Positions 8,543 to 16,989 of a DNA stretch of 64,000 bases are shown here, one piece after another (positions within the stretch are counted from its first letter, which is position 1; each line of letters opens with the position of its first letter). Source of the DNA: G965277745 sp965277745 (GTDB lineage: Bacteria; Pseudomonadota; Gammaproteobacteria; Cardiobacteriales; Cardiobacteriaceae); assembly GCA_965277745.1 (NCBI GenBank), contig OZ255837.1, positions 992,001 through 1,056,000 of the forward strand, written 5' to 3'. The position numbers were made by a program, and so were the translations under genes. Under the pieces are notes generated by a model. It searched no databases and had not been told where the DNA came from. It saw only the letters and a list, made by a program, of their open reading frames with translations.

Positions 8543-9613
8543 ATGGAAATTCTCAGGCAGTTTGCCAAGCGCTATTTCATCGACGCCATGACCGGGATGG
8601 CAATGGGCCTCTTCGTTACCCTGATCGCCGGGTTGATTATCGCACAAATCGGTCGCTGGCTGGATCTGCCGTTTATGGTGCGTATCGCCGGCATGGCGAC
8701 CCTTTTGATGGGGGCAGGAATCGGCGCCGGCATCGCCTGGTACCTCAAAGCGCCGCCACTTGTCATGTTCAGTTGTCTCGTCGCCGGACTGATGGGGGCG
8801 CAGTCTGCCGCGTTCATCAGTGGTAGCTATTTCATTGCAGGCGGCGTCCAGGCTACGCCGGGAAATCCGGTTTCCGCCTATCTCGCCGCCGTGGTCGCTT
8901 ATCGTGTCGGCTGTACCGTGGCGGGGAAAACCTCGCTGGATATTCTTTTGATTCCCCTTTCGATGATGCTCGCCGCCTACTTCGCCTGCCTGTATTTGTG
9001 TCCACCGGTAGTCGGCGCCGTGGACGCGCTCGGCGAGATGATCAAGGCCGCCACTGTATTACAACCGTTTCTGATGGGCGTCGTGATTTCGCTGGCGGTC
9101 GGTATCCTCCTGACGCTGCCCACCAGCAGCGCCGCCATTTGTATCGCCATTTCCCTCGATGGACTCGCCGGCGGCGCGGCGGTGGTCGGTTGCGCCGCAC
9201 AGATGGTTGGATTTGCCGTAGCCAGCTATCGTGAAAATGGCATCGGTGGAGCGATTGCACAGGGACTCGGCACCAGCATGCTGCAAATTCCCAATGTGTT
9301 TCGCAAACCGATCGTTATGTTGCCGGCAATCACGGCAAGTATTGTCGCAGGCCCGATCGCCACCGTGGTGCTTGGGCTTCACTGCACGGCCGCCGGGGCC
9401 GGCATGGGCACCGCGGGCTTGGTCGGCGTCTTCGGCGTTCTCGATGCCTCCGAGAAACTCTTTTCTCCGATCACGCTGTTAACGAGCATCCTCGTTTTGA
9501 TGTTTCTCCTTCCAGCGCTCATTGCTTTCACGGTTAGCGAATGGATGCGCAAGGTGGGTTGGTTGCGAAGAGGCGATCTCGCCTTGGCGAAAAACGAGGC
9601 GCCAAGCGCTTGA
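8543..9613 (+). CDS. PTS EIIC-like integral membrane protein (PTS_EIIC_2 type)
   Basis: Very hydrophobic protein, 356 residues from the ATG at 8543, which has GGGGG 5 bases upstream. About nine to ten membrane segments are visible and it is rich in Gly/Ala. The composition and the motif GIGGAIAQGLGTSMLQIPN fit the EIIC-like membrane family found as single genes in many bacteria. No EIIA, EIIB or HPr gene is adjacent, so phosphorylating sugar uptake cannot be claimed; a stand-alone transporter is as likely. A TATAAT lies at about 8479-8484. The gene ends only a few bases from the truncated end of the 2HCT remnant on the other strand. Confidence 0.7.
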   Translation: MEILRQFAKRYFIDAMTGMAMGLFVTLIAGLIIAQIGRWLDLPFMVRIAGMATLLMGAGIGAGIAWYLKAPPLVMFSCLVAGLMGAQSAAFISGSYFIAGGVQATPGNPVSAYLAAVVAYRVGCTVAGKTSLDILLIPLSMMLAAYFACLYLCPPVVGAVDALGEMIKAATVLQPFLMGVVISLAVGILLTLPTSSAAICIAISLDGLAGGAAVVGCAAQMVGFAVASYRENGIGGAIAQGLGTSMLQIPNVFRKPIVMLPAITASIVAGPIATVVLGLHCTAAGAGMGTAGLVGVFGVLDASEKLFSPITLLTSILVLMFLLPALIAFTVSEWMRKVGWLRRGDLALAKNEAPSA

Positions 9614-9626
9614 CTGGCGATACTCG

Positions 9627-9993
9627 GTTCCGAGGATAGAGCCTGTGATCAAGGCCGCGATGTAAAAATTCAAAAACGCGCTTTTATTTTTCATGAATCC
9701 GATGATCAGATCGGTCGCATCTTGGGGGTTTATTTTGTATGTGGAAAGTGCCGCCGAACCAAAAATAGCGGCAATCACGCCTCCTCCCAAATAATCTTTG
9801 ATAATTGGCGTTCGGCTTCCAATCTCATTCAAAATCGCTCCCATGACGATCATCAGAGGAAAAGCCCCGACGATTCCATAGGGTAATAAGTCCCACGGAA
9901 CACAACAAGCGCAATGAACAAAAAATAAGGAAAAGAGATTCCTGCCATTTTGAATATTTTTTTATCGTCAGTCGCGATTAATTTTTGTGACAT
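9627..9993 (-). pseudogene. 2-hydroxycarboxylate transporter (CitS/CimH-like) remnant, frameshifted and 3'-truncated
   Basis: The ATG at 9993 has AGGAGG upstream and opens a normal N-terminus (MSQKLIATDDKKIFKMAG...). The frame is then lost at about 9895-9910: continuing in a second frame gives DLLPYGIVGAFPLMIVMGAI joined to LNEIGSRTPIIKDYLGGG, the conserved first part of 2HCT citrate/malate transporters. Homology continues through FLNFYIAALITGSILG and stops near 9630. Only about 120 of the roughly 440 residues usual for the family remain. Intact members import citrate or malate with sodium. This copy cannot function. The deletion endpoint lies next to the stop of the EIIC-like gene. Confidence 0.85.
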
Positions 9994-10367
9994 GAGAAAT
10001 CCTCCTATCGAAATTCCAACTCATATGGTAAAAATTTTGCGCTAAAAGTGAATATAAATGGAGAACAGATCATCACAGGCCAAGAATGATCACTTATGCG
10101 CCGTCAATTGAACGTTCTTTATAAATATGCTTATTGGGCGGATAGTTTCTTGAAAAATTTACAGACGGTCCATCTGCATTGCCGAACGAACTTGACTGTA
10201 ATCAAAGGAAGCGTCTACGGAGAGAATGTTTGCGTCAAAAACAATGGAAAAATTTATCATTCTTTTCTGGCGAGACAGTTTTGTTCGCGCGGGACGGTCT
10301 TCGCCTGTCAGCACGCAGCCGTCGGATGACGCCGCGCTTTGCCGCAAGCGGCCGAAGGAGACAGTGA
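9994..10367. other. AT-rich intergenic region, no supported gene
   Basis: A 77-codon open frame on the plus strand (10096-10329) has no ribosome site and no recognisable family, and a longer minus-strand frame runs antisense into gatB. No clear terminator for gatB is visible. The left part belongs to the promoter side of the dead 2HCT gene. Confidence 0.4.
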
Positions 10368-11810
10368 TTATTTTTCCAGTGTCTCGCGGATCAATGCGTT
10401 GACCGCTTTTGGATTGGCTCGTCCTTGTGAACGTTGCATCACCTGTCCGACAAAAAAGCCGAGCATTTTCCCCTGTCCACCGCGGTAGGCGGACACCTGC
10501 TCGGGATGTTCGGCAAGCACCGCATCGACCCATGCCCGCAGCGCGTTGTCCTCGCTTACCTGCTGTAATCCCAATTCTGCGATCACCCGATCGACGCTTT
10601 CCGCCCCTTCCCACAAACGCGTCATCACTTTTCTCGCCCCGCTCGCAGAGAGTACGTTATCTTTTATCCGTAGCAACAATTGCCCGAACCGCTCGGCGTC
10701 AAGCGGTAAGTCTTCGAAGGTGTGACCATGTTCATTCATCAAGCGCGTGAGTTCCCTCGTTTGCCAGTTCGCCGCCAGCTTTCCGTCCGCGCAAACCGCG
10801 CACAAGGCGTCGAAATAATCGCCCGCGGCGCGTGTCTGCACAAGCGCGGTGAGGGTCTCGTCGTCCAAGGCGAAATGTTCGCCATAGCGCTTCGCGCGCG
10901 CATCCGGTAATTCCGGCAACGAAGAGGCGACGCGATCAAGAAAGGCATCCGTCAATTGCAGCGGTAACAGATCGGGATCGGGGAAGTAGCGGTAATCGTT
11001 TGCTTCTTCTTTGCTGCGCATCGGCCGGGTTTGTCGCTTGTCCGAATCGAACAAGCGGGTCTCCTGGGCGACTCGACCGCCCGCTTCGATGAGATCGCTT
11101 TGGCGCTCGATTTCGATCTCGATTGCCTGCTCGATAAAGCGAAACGAGTTGATATTTTTCAATTCGACTCGGGCATTCAAGCGATCGCTCCCTTGCGGGC
11201 GAATCGAGACGTTGGCATCGCAGCGCAAGGAGCCTTCCTGCATGTTGCCGTCACTGATGCCGAGATAGCGGACCAGATGGTGGATTCGGCGCATATAGGC
11301 CACGGCTTCCTTGGCGCTGCGCATGTCCGGTTCGGAAACCAGTTCGATAAGCGCCACGCCGGCACGGTTCAAGTCGATTCCGCTGCGCTCGGCAAAAGCG
11401 TCATGAACCGATTTTCCGGCATCCTCTTCGAGTTGTCCACGATTGATCCGTACCCGTCGCACCCTGTCTTGTGCAAGGGGCAGGCGCACTTCTCCGCCTT
11501 GAATGATCGCATCGTCAAGCTGACTGATCTGATAGCCTTTCGGCAGGTCGGGATAGAAGTAGTTTTTGCGCATGAAAACCGCATGGGGATTGATCCGACT
11601 GCCGAGCGCCTTGCCGAACAGGCAGGCGTATTCCAGCGCTTTTTTGTTTACAACGGGCAACACGCCGGGATAGCCGAGATCGATTTCGTTGACTTGTGTG
11701 TTCTGGCGCGCGCCGAAAGCTGTCGGCGACGGCGAGAACAGTTTGCTTGCCGTCGCTAATTGAATGTGAATTTCAAGGCCGATAACCGCTTCGTAAGGCA
11801 TCCGCTTCAT
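10368..11810 (-). CDS. gatB: Asp-tRNA(Asn)/Glu-tRNA(Gln) amidotransferase subunit B
   Basis: GatB is the subunit of the GatCAB complex that phosphorylates misacylated Glu-tRNA(Gln) or Asp-tRNA(Asn) so that ammonia from GatA can amidate it. From Met at 11810 it has 480 residues, the typical size. The family signature MKRMPYEAVIGLEIHIQL opens it, and LGYPGVLPVVNKKALEYA, MRKNYFYPDLPKGYQISQ and a GatB/Yqey tail (about residues 330-480) follow. The frame stays open upstream to 11864, directly against the pilQ stop, and a ribosome site is poor for either start. gatC and gatA are not nearby; the gene is the last of the pilMNOPQ run. Confidence 0.94.
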   Translation of the reverse strand: MKRMPYEAVIGLEIHIQLATASKLFSPSPTAFGARQNTQVNEIDLGYPGVLPVVNKKALEYACLFGKALGSRINPHAVFMRKNYFYPDLPKGYQISQLDDAIIQGGEVRLPLAQDRVRRVRINRGQLEEDAGKSVHDAFAERSGIDLNRAGVALIELVSEPDMRSAKEAVAYMRRIHHLVRYLGISDGNMQEGSLRCDANVSIRPQGSDRLNARVELKNINSFRFIEQAIEIEIERQSDLIEAGGRVAQETRLFDSDKRQTRPMRSKEEANDYRYFPDPDLLPLQLTDAFLDRVASSLPELPDARAKRYGEHFALDDETLTALVQTRAAGDYFDALCAVCADGKLAANWQTRELTRLMNEHGHTFEDLPLDAERFGQLLLRIKDNVLSASGARKVMTRLWEGAESVDRVIAELGLQQVSEDNALRAWVDAVLAEHPEQVSAYRGGQGKMLGFFVGQVMQRSQGRANPKAVNALIRETLEK

Positions 11811-11864
11811 TGCGTCGACAAGAACCCCCCCCAGGTTGTGGGGCCTCGTTGGGAGGGCTCGCAA

Positions 11865-14081
11865 CTAGTCACGTAAGTTGCTGAACTTATCATGGCTTGA
11901 CAGGCGCTGATCTATAATCCGCGGCGTGATGAAGATCAGCAGTTCTTGTTTATCGAATTTTTTCGCCGTGCTCTTGAACAAATGGCCGACCAGCGGAATA
12001 TCGCCCAACAGCGGTACCTTTTCGGTCGACGTCGATTGCGTTTGCTCATAGATACCACCAAGAACGATGGTTTCACCGTTTTCGACTTCGACCCTGGTGT
12101 CGATTTTATTGGTGTCGAGCGGCGGTTCCCCATTGACTAGGTTGCTGTAGTCCGGTTCGTCTTTGGTAATGTGGATTTCCATGCTCACGCGATCGTTGGG
12201 GGCGATCCGCGGGGTGACTTCCATGCTGAGCTTGGCATCTTTGAACTCGATTTCGGTCCCTTCTTCACTGATCGTACTATAGGGAATTTCCTGCCCCGAG
12301 GAGACGAGCGCCTTGTAACCGTCTTGGGTGACCACCCGCGGGCTGGAAAGGACTTCCGAACGGCCTTCGTTTTGCAACGCCTGCAACTCGAGATCGACGA
12401 GGACGTCACTGCCAAGTATGGACAAGGCATAAGAAGCCCCCCGCTGCAGCGAAGAACCCGGAGCACCAAGTCGCACACCAAGGCGTGTGTCCAGCACGCC
12501 ATCTCCGATACGGCCTTCACTTGTGACACGAGTGGCTTCCGTCAAAGTTCCGCTTCCAGCCATTTGGATTCGATCGGAAGGTTTTCCAAAGAAGGTCAAG
12601 CCAAGGCGTGAGCCGACTTCGCGCTTGAAGTTGTCGGCGGTGATGACGAGACGCGAATCGATCAGCACTTGTCGCACCGGTTCATCAAGCTTGGCGACAA
12701 GGTCATGGACCGCTTGAAGTTTGCTCGGGATATCGCTGACCAGCAAGGTATTGGTGCGCTTGTCCACGCTGACACTGCCCTTTGTGGAGAGAATGGCGTC
12801 CTGGTTCAGGGTCACACCATTCCTTCCTTTGGAGGAATCACGGGATTTCTCGATAATCGCCGCAAGATCGGAAGCTTTGGCGTATTTCACTTGAATGAGT
12901 TCGGTACGCGACGGAATCAACTGCTGTTTTTTCTGCCAGTCGGCAAGGGCGTCGATCTCGGATTTGTTCAACTCGCCTTCCGGCGCGATATAAACCACCG
13001 AGCCGTTTTTACGCATCGCGAGTCCCTTGGTTTTCAAAATAATGTCGAGCGCCTGATCCCACGGGACATTGTCCAGCCGCAGGGTGATGTTGCCCTTGAC
13101 AGTATCGCTCACGACAATATTCTGCTTGATAAATTCGGCAATGATCTGCAATACCGCCCGCACTTCGATATCCTGGAAGTTCAGTGACAACGGCGCACCG
13201 TTGTATTTCTTTCCTGGCCCAAATCCGGTCAATTCCTTGGCGATTCTGTCCGTATCGGACAGATCGGGTTTGGAGACCTCGATCGTGTAGGTTCTGCCAT
13301 TCTGATAAGCGACGTAGTCGTATCCATTGCGCCCCATATTGAGGTGAATCTCGGTATTGCCTCGTTTTCGGATAATGTCTACATAGTGCACGGGAGAGCC
13401 GTAATCCGCGACATCGAGACGTTTCTGGGCGTTTTTCGCCACCGCATAACCGGCAATCGTGGCAACAATCGAACTGCCTTGCGTTTTCACGTCGACCATC
13501 GATCGATCGCTTGGTAAGGTGAAACTTAAGCGCCCACCGGTGGTGCCATTGCGATGAAACATCGGCGCGAGATCGAATGGGACTTTCGCCTGATGAGGAT
13601 GCGGCGGCGCAACTGGCTTTGCATTCCGTGGTGCGCCGGACAAGAAAATCCGCCGCGGAGCGGTTGACGGTGGCGTTTTCCCTGCGAACGCCCCTACAGA
13701 ACGGCTCGGCACCGCAGACCCCGTAGTTTTCGGCACGCTCACATGCACGTCTTTTCCGACCCGGGTAACGGTGTATTTTATCGGAAACGCCAGATTGATG
13801 ACCGCCCGTGTACTGCTGTTCCCGGGAATGACGTTGACAGATAAAATACCGTTCTGATTCACCTGCACCGCACGCCTTGGGAGCGAAGAAGAAGTATTGG
13901 GAAAATCAAGTACGATCGTGGCGGGCTGGCTGGTGTTGAAGCTAGACGGCTGTACGTTCGCATTTTTAAAGACGATTTCGTACGTGCCTGCCGCGCCCGC
14001 ACCCGCTGTAACATTGGTGATAGCGGCGGCAAAAATAGCGGAACTTACCAGGAAGATGCTGCTGCAAAGTAATTTTTTCAT
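11865..14081 (-). CDS. pilQ: Type IV pilus secretin PilQ
   Basis: Outer-membrane secretin through which the pilus emerges. It has 738 residues from the ATG at 14081 (AGGA upstream). The order is a signal peptide (MKKLLCSSIFLVSSAIFAAA), an AMIN domain (about 25-120), a low-complexity linker rich in Pro/Ala, a secretin N0/STN-like region beginning near LSLNFQDIEVRAVLQIIAEF, a secretin_N domain, and the C-terminal secretin barrel with VEVENGETIVLGGIYEQ and VPLLGDIPLVGHLFKS. It is the last pil gene of the pilMNOPQ operon, 19 bases after pilP. Confidence 0.97.
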   Translation of the reverse strand: MKKLLCSSIFLVSSAIFAAAITNVTAGAGAAGTYEIVFKNANVQPSSFNTSQPATIVLDFPNTSSSLPRRAVQVNQNGILSVNVIPGNSSTRAVINLAFPIKYTVTRVGKDVHVSVPKTTGSAVPSRSVGAFAGKTPPSTAPRRIFLSGAPRNAKPVAPPHPHQAKVPFDLAPMFHRNGTTGGRLSFTLPSDRSMVDVKTQGSSIVATIAGYAVAKNAQKRLDVADYGSPVHYVDIIRKRGNTEIHLNMGRNGYDYVAYQNGRTYTIEVSKPDLSDTDRIAKELTGFGPGKKYNGAPLSLNFQDIEVRAVLQIIAEFIKQNIVVSDTVKGNITLRLDNVPWDQALDIILKTKGLAMRKNGSVVYIAPEGELNKSEIDALADWQKKQQLIPSRTELIQVKYAKASDLAAIIEKSRDSSKGRNGVTLNQDAILSTKGSVSVDKRTNTLLVSDIPSKLQAVHDLVAKLDEPVRQVLIDSRLVITADNFKREVGSRLGLTFFGKPSDRIQMAGSGTLTEATRVTSEGRIGDGVLDTRLGVRLGAPGSSLQRGASYALSILGSDVLVDLELQALQNEGRSEVLSSPRVVTQDGYKALVSSGQEIPYSTISEEGTEIEFKDAKLSMEVTPRIAPNDRVSMEIHITKDEPDYSNLVNGEPPLDTNKIDTRVEVENGETIVLGGIYEQTQSTSTEKVPLLGDIPLVGHLFKSTAKKFDKQELLIFITPRIIDQRLSSHDKFSNLRD

Positions 14082-14100
14082 GTGTCGTCCTATCACGCTG

Positions 14101-14673
14101 TTAATTGAAAAGTTCCAGGGTGTTCGTCCTGTTTTGCCAACCTTGCGGAACTCTCTGCTTTTCCTGAATCACGATATGGTCAGGATCGACACTTAAAATA
14201 AGGCCGTTGTTTCTGCCGATATATTCCCCCTCTTTGGTTCTGACGACATCCAGATCCGGCGTCTGAACCAAAGCGATCCGCTTCCCTTTTTTGTCTGCCA
14301 TTGTCCCGACCATCTGTAATTTGTCGAGATCATAGTCTTCCAAGAAATACGGGTCATGCGGGGTTGGCGCGCCATCGCCACAATCGGCGGTCATGCACTT
14401 CATATTGTTATATTCATCTTCCCCGGGTCCGGTTTCAAGAACAAAGGACTGCAATGAAAAAGGATCTAACTCTCCCGCTTCATAGACAACCGGTTGCGTT
14501 TTTTTTATCTCCGGCTTCGGTGGAAGATGCAACTTGTGACTAGCCTTGACATAGCTTTGTGTATCACGAATAAAATACATCGCATCGCGTTCGGGCGTTC
14601 CGAAAAAGAATCCGGTGAGAAACAGGTAGGCAATGCCAGAAAATAAAAGAGAGAATAACTGTCGATTGTGCAT
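14101..14673 (-). CDS. pilP: Type IV pilus assembly protein PilP, without a visible lipobox
   Basis: Inner-membrane-anchored periplasmic protein that links PilNO to the secretin PilQ. It has 190 residues from the ATG at 14673 (GAGG five bases upstream), which starts seven bases after the pilO stop. A hydrophobic N-terminus (about residues 5-25) is followed by a Pro/Lys linker and the PilP beta domain with LDKLQMVGTMADKKG and YIGRNNGLILSVD. Known PilP proteins are usually lipoproteins; here no Cys follows the hydrophobic stretch, so it looks anchored by an uncleaved helix or simply exported. An insert with CMTADC before the beta domain is also unusual. Confidence 0.9.
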   Translation of the reverse strand: MHNRQLFSLLFSGIAYLFLTGFFFGTPERDAMYFIRDTQSYVKASHKLHLPPKPEIKKTQPVVYEAGELDPFSLQSFVLETGPGEDEYNNMKCMTADCGDGAPTPHDPYFLEDYDLDKLQMVGTMADKKGKRIALVQTPDLDVVRTKEGEYIGRNNGLILSVDPDHIVIQEKQRVPQGWQNRTNTLELFN

Positions 14674-14680
14674 AGTGACC

Positions 14681-15340
14681 TCACTGGCGACGTTTGTCTG
14701 TCTTTTCAGGTAATTTCCCCGCACGAAGCGCATCAATATCCTGATTGTATATATAAGTCTGCAATTGCCCACCTACCGAAAGAAAATTATTGTCCATATT
14801 GTTATCGCCACGCATTTTTTCACCCACTTTCAGAGAAAAGTCCGCGATATTCATGACTCTTTTCAGATGCCCGAGTTTTTCCGCGAAAAGCGCGAAATTT
14901 TGATAATGCGTCGTCGTATTGAGGGTGACCGGCATGATATCGTAGTAGTCTTTTTTCACCGACTTGGTCGATGGGACGAAATCACTCAAGTTGATATTGC
15001 TTTGCGAGGCGGATTTATAGACATTGTCGATCAGCTGCGCCGTTTCCGAATGCGAGGGCAAATATTTCAACAAATCGTTTAGCATCGCGATCAACTCTTG
15101 AGAGCGCGCTTTGTATTTATCGAGATCAAGCGCATATTGATAAAGCGTTGCATACTTCTTCTCGAGTTGAGCGATTTTTTGCGCATTTGCCGTTTCCTGC
15201 TCTTTGGCCGGGGCAATCAGAAACTGCTTGAAAAGGAAGAACATAGCCGCGGCAATACACACCCATGCCAACACTTTGTAATAGATTGGCCAAGTCCCGG
15301 GATTGGAGGTGTCCAGTTGTGACGGTTTGACAAATTTCAT
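14681..15340 (-). CDS. pilO: Type IV pilus assembly protein PilO
   Basis: Bitopic inner-membrane protein of the pilus alignment complex, forming dimers with PilN. It has 219 residues: a short cytoplasmic N-terminus, one membrane helix (about residues 22-44), a coiled coil (about 45-95) and a ferredoxin-like periplasmic domain with YYDIMPVTLNTTTHYQNFA, typical of PilO. It overlaps the end of pilN by four bases, showing translational coupling. Confidence 0.95.
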   Translation of the reverse strand: MKFVKPSQLDTSNPGTWPIYYKVLAWVCIAAAMFFLFKQFLIAPAKEQETANAQKIAQLEKKYATLYQYALDLDKYKARSQELIAMLNDLLKYLPSHSETAQLIDNVYKSASQSNINLSDFVPSTKSVKKDYYDIMPVTLNTTTHYQNFALFAEKLGHLKRVMNIADFSLKVGEKMRGDNNMDNNFLSVGGQLQTYIYNQDIDALRAGKLPEKTDKRRQ

Positions 15341-15936
15341 GACCGCTTCTCCTCTTTTCCAGACGGTAACAAGTTCGCGGTGATATAAACAACTAGGGTA
15401 AACGCCTTGACTTCGGTATCTTCCGTTACCGTAAAGCGCTCGGTATTCTTGGCTTTATGCATGTTGATCAGAACAACGCTCGCGGAATTCGGAAATTCCT
15501 CCAATTTTCTGATCAAGGCGGAAACCCCCATTTCATTTTCCGCGATTCCCTTGATCGTCAAGTTGTTGTTCTTGTACGCGACTTCTTCGAGAAAAACCGT
15601 CTCAGGTGTTTCCTTGGCCATATAATTCAACATCCTCAGGGTCAGGCCGCGCTGCGCCTCGAGATTATGGATGACGGAAATTTGTCTCGTCACTTCCGCA
15701 TTAAGCGCCTTTACCTTCTCTACTTCCTCTTGTGCGCGCTTGAATTTGATGATGTTGTTCTGCAAGGTATTGATCGCTTGCTCTTGGCCGTGAATATAAC
15801 GTTTTTGTAGCATATGATAGCCATAAAGCAACACGGAACAGAAAAGCGCCGTTGCGCCACATACAATAGCGAATTGTTTTTTCTGCTCTTTGCGGCGCTC
15901 GGCACGCCAAGGCTGAAGATTGAACTTTCTCGCCAT
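15337..15936 (-). CDS. pilN: Type IV pilus assembly protein PilN
   Basis: Bitopic inner-membrane protein whose cytoplasmic tail binds PilM. The conserved N-terminal tail KFNLQPWRAERRK (residues 4-16) matches the INLLPWR-type PilM-binding motif. A membrane helix (about 22-42), a coiled coil (about 45-95) and a small periplasmic domain follow, 199 residues in all. Its start overlaps the pilM stop by one base and its end overlaps pilO by four. Confidence 0.95.
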   Translation of the reverse strand: MARKFNLQPWRAERRKEQKKQFAIVCGATALFCSVLLYGYHMLQKRYIHGQEQAINTLQNNIIKFKRAQEEVEKVKALNAEVTRQISVIHNLEAQRGLTLRMLNYMAKETPETVFLEEVAYKNNNLTIKGIAENEMGVSALIRKLEEFPNSASVVLINMHKAKNTERFTVTEDTEVKAFTLVVYITANLLPSGKEEKRS

Positions 15937-16955
15937 TATTTGCCCCCTTCCATGGCCAATCCGATCGCCAATGCATGACTGAGTCCTTTCTGCAACGTTT
16001 CGTTATTCTTACTCTGTCTCTTGACTTGGGCACTGAGATCAAGCAGGGAAACCGCAATGGTCAGATGCTCTTTCAACGCGCCGGACAAGCCTGACAATTT
16101 CGCTCCACCGCCGGTCAGGTAGAGTTTTTCAACAGACACGGCAGCTGGGCCACTTGCTTCATAAAAATCGGTCGCAAGGTTGATCTGCTCTGCCAAGGCG
16201 GCAGCATATGGTTTCAAGACAAGATCCTTGTAGTCATTACCAAAGCTCCGATCCAGCTTCTTTTTTTCCGCGTTCCGCTCGTCGCAATCATAGGCGTCTG
16301 CGAGTATTTCGGTCGCCTGTTGTCCCCCGATCTGCTGCTCGCGATGAAAGACGTATTTTTGATTTTTAAACGCGATCAGGCGGCATCTGTTATAGCCGAT
16401 ATCGACGATCATCAGGCTCTTTTCCTTGGCGATCCCCGCACCCTTTAGTTGCGAGACAAGCCGTTCATAGGCGAAAACGTCGACATCGACCTGTACGGGT
16501 AGGTGTTTCCCCCTGACCTGAAACAAATCCGTACGGGGATCGATAAGATCTCGGCGCGCCGCGATGGTAAGGTAGCTGCCGTTTTCATCCGGTTTTTCAT
16601 CGAAATCGAAGTATACCTGATCAATACTGAACGGCAGCGCAGGGGTCAAATCCAGCTCGATCGCCCCTTCGAGTTCATCACCGGACAGGCCGGCGGGAAC
16701 GTTGACTGAACGCATCAGCGCATCCCCTGCCGCCACGTGGATGACCGGCTGTGAATTGGCCAGTTTGTGGCGCTTGACGAGATTGCCGACAATACGCTTT
16801 AGCGCATTGTGATCCTTCTTTCCGCGGACTTCCGCCGGGATGTCTTCATAAGCCAGAAAATTGCAGACAAACGATCTGCCCGTTTTTTTGACACGGGTGA
16901 ATTTGATCGCATACTGGCCTATGTCGATGCCGATCAAATCGGAGGCTCCCAACAT
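15936..16955 (-). CDS. pilM: Type IV pilus assembly ATPase-like protein PilM
   Basis: Cytoplasmic actin-like protein that binds PilN and helps place the pilus machine. It has 339 residues, an FtsA-like fold: GIDIGQYAIKFTRV (phosphate 1), MIVDIGYNRCRLIAF (phosphate 2) and LYLTGGGAKLSGLSGAL (adenosine motif). AAGGAG lies seven bases before the ATG. It is first in the pilMNOPQ operon and begins 34 bases after the gltA stop, so gltA transcription may read into it; the more usual neighbour, a divergent ponA/mrcA, is absent. Confidence 0.96.
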   Translation of the reverse strand: MLGASDLIGIDIGQYAIKFTRVKKTGRSFVCNFLAYEDIPAEVRGKKDHNALKRIVGNLVKRHKLANSQPVIHVAAGDALMRSVNVPAGLSGDELEGAIELDLTPALPFSIDQVYFDFDEKPDENGSYLTIAARRDLIDPRTDLFQVRGKHLPVQVDVDVFAYERLVSQLKGAGIAKEKSLMIVDIGYNRCRLIAFKNQKYVFHREQQIGGQQATEILADAYDCDERNAEKKKLDRSFGNDYKDLVLKPYAAALAEQINLATDFYEASGPAAVSVEKLYLTGGGAKLSGLSGALKEHLTIAVSLLDLSAQVKRQSKNNETLQKGLSHALAIGLAMEGGK

Positions 16956-16989
16956 TGATTAACTCCTTATTATTACGTATGAGTTACGA

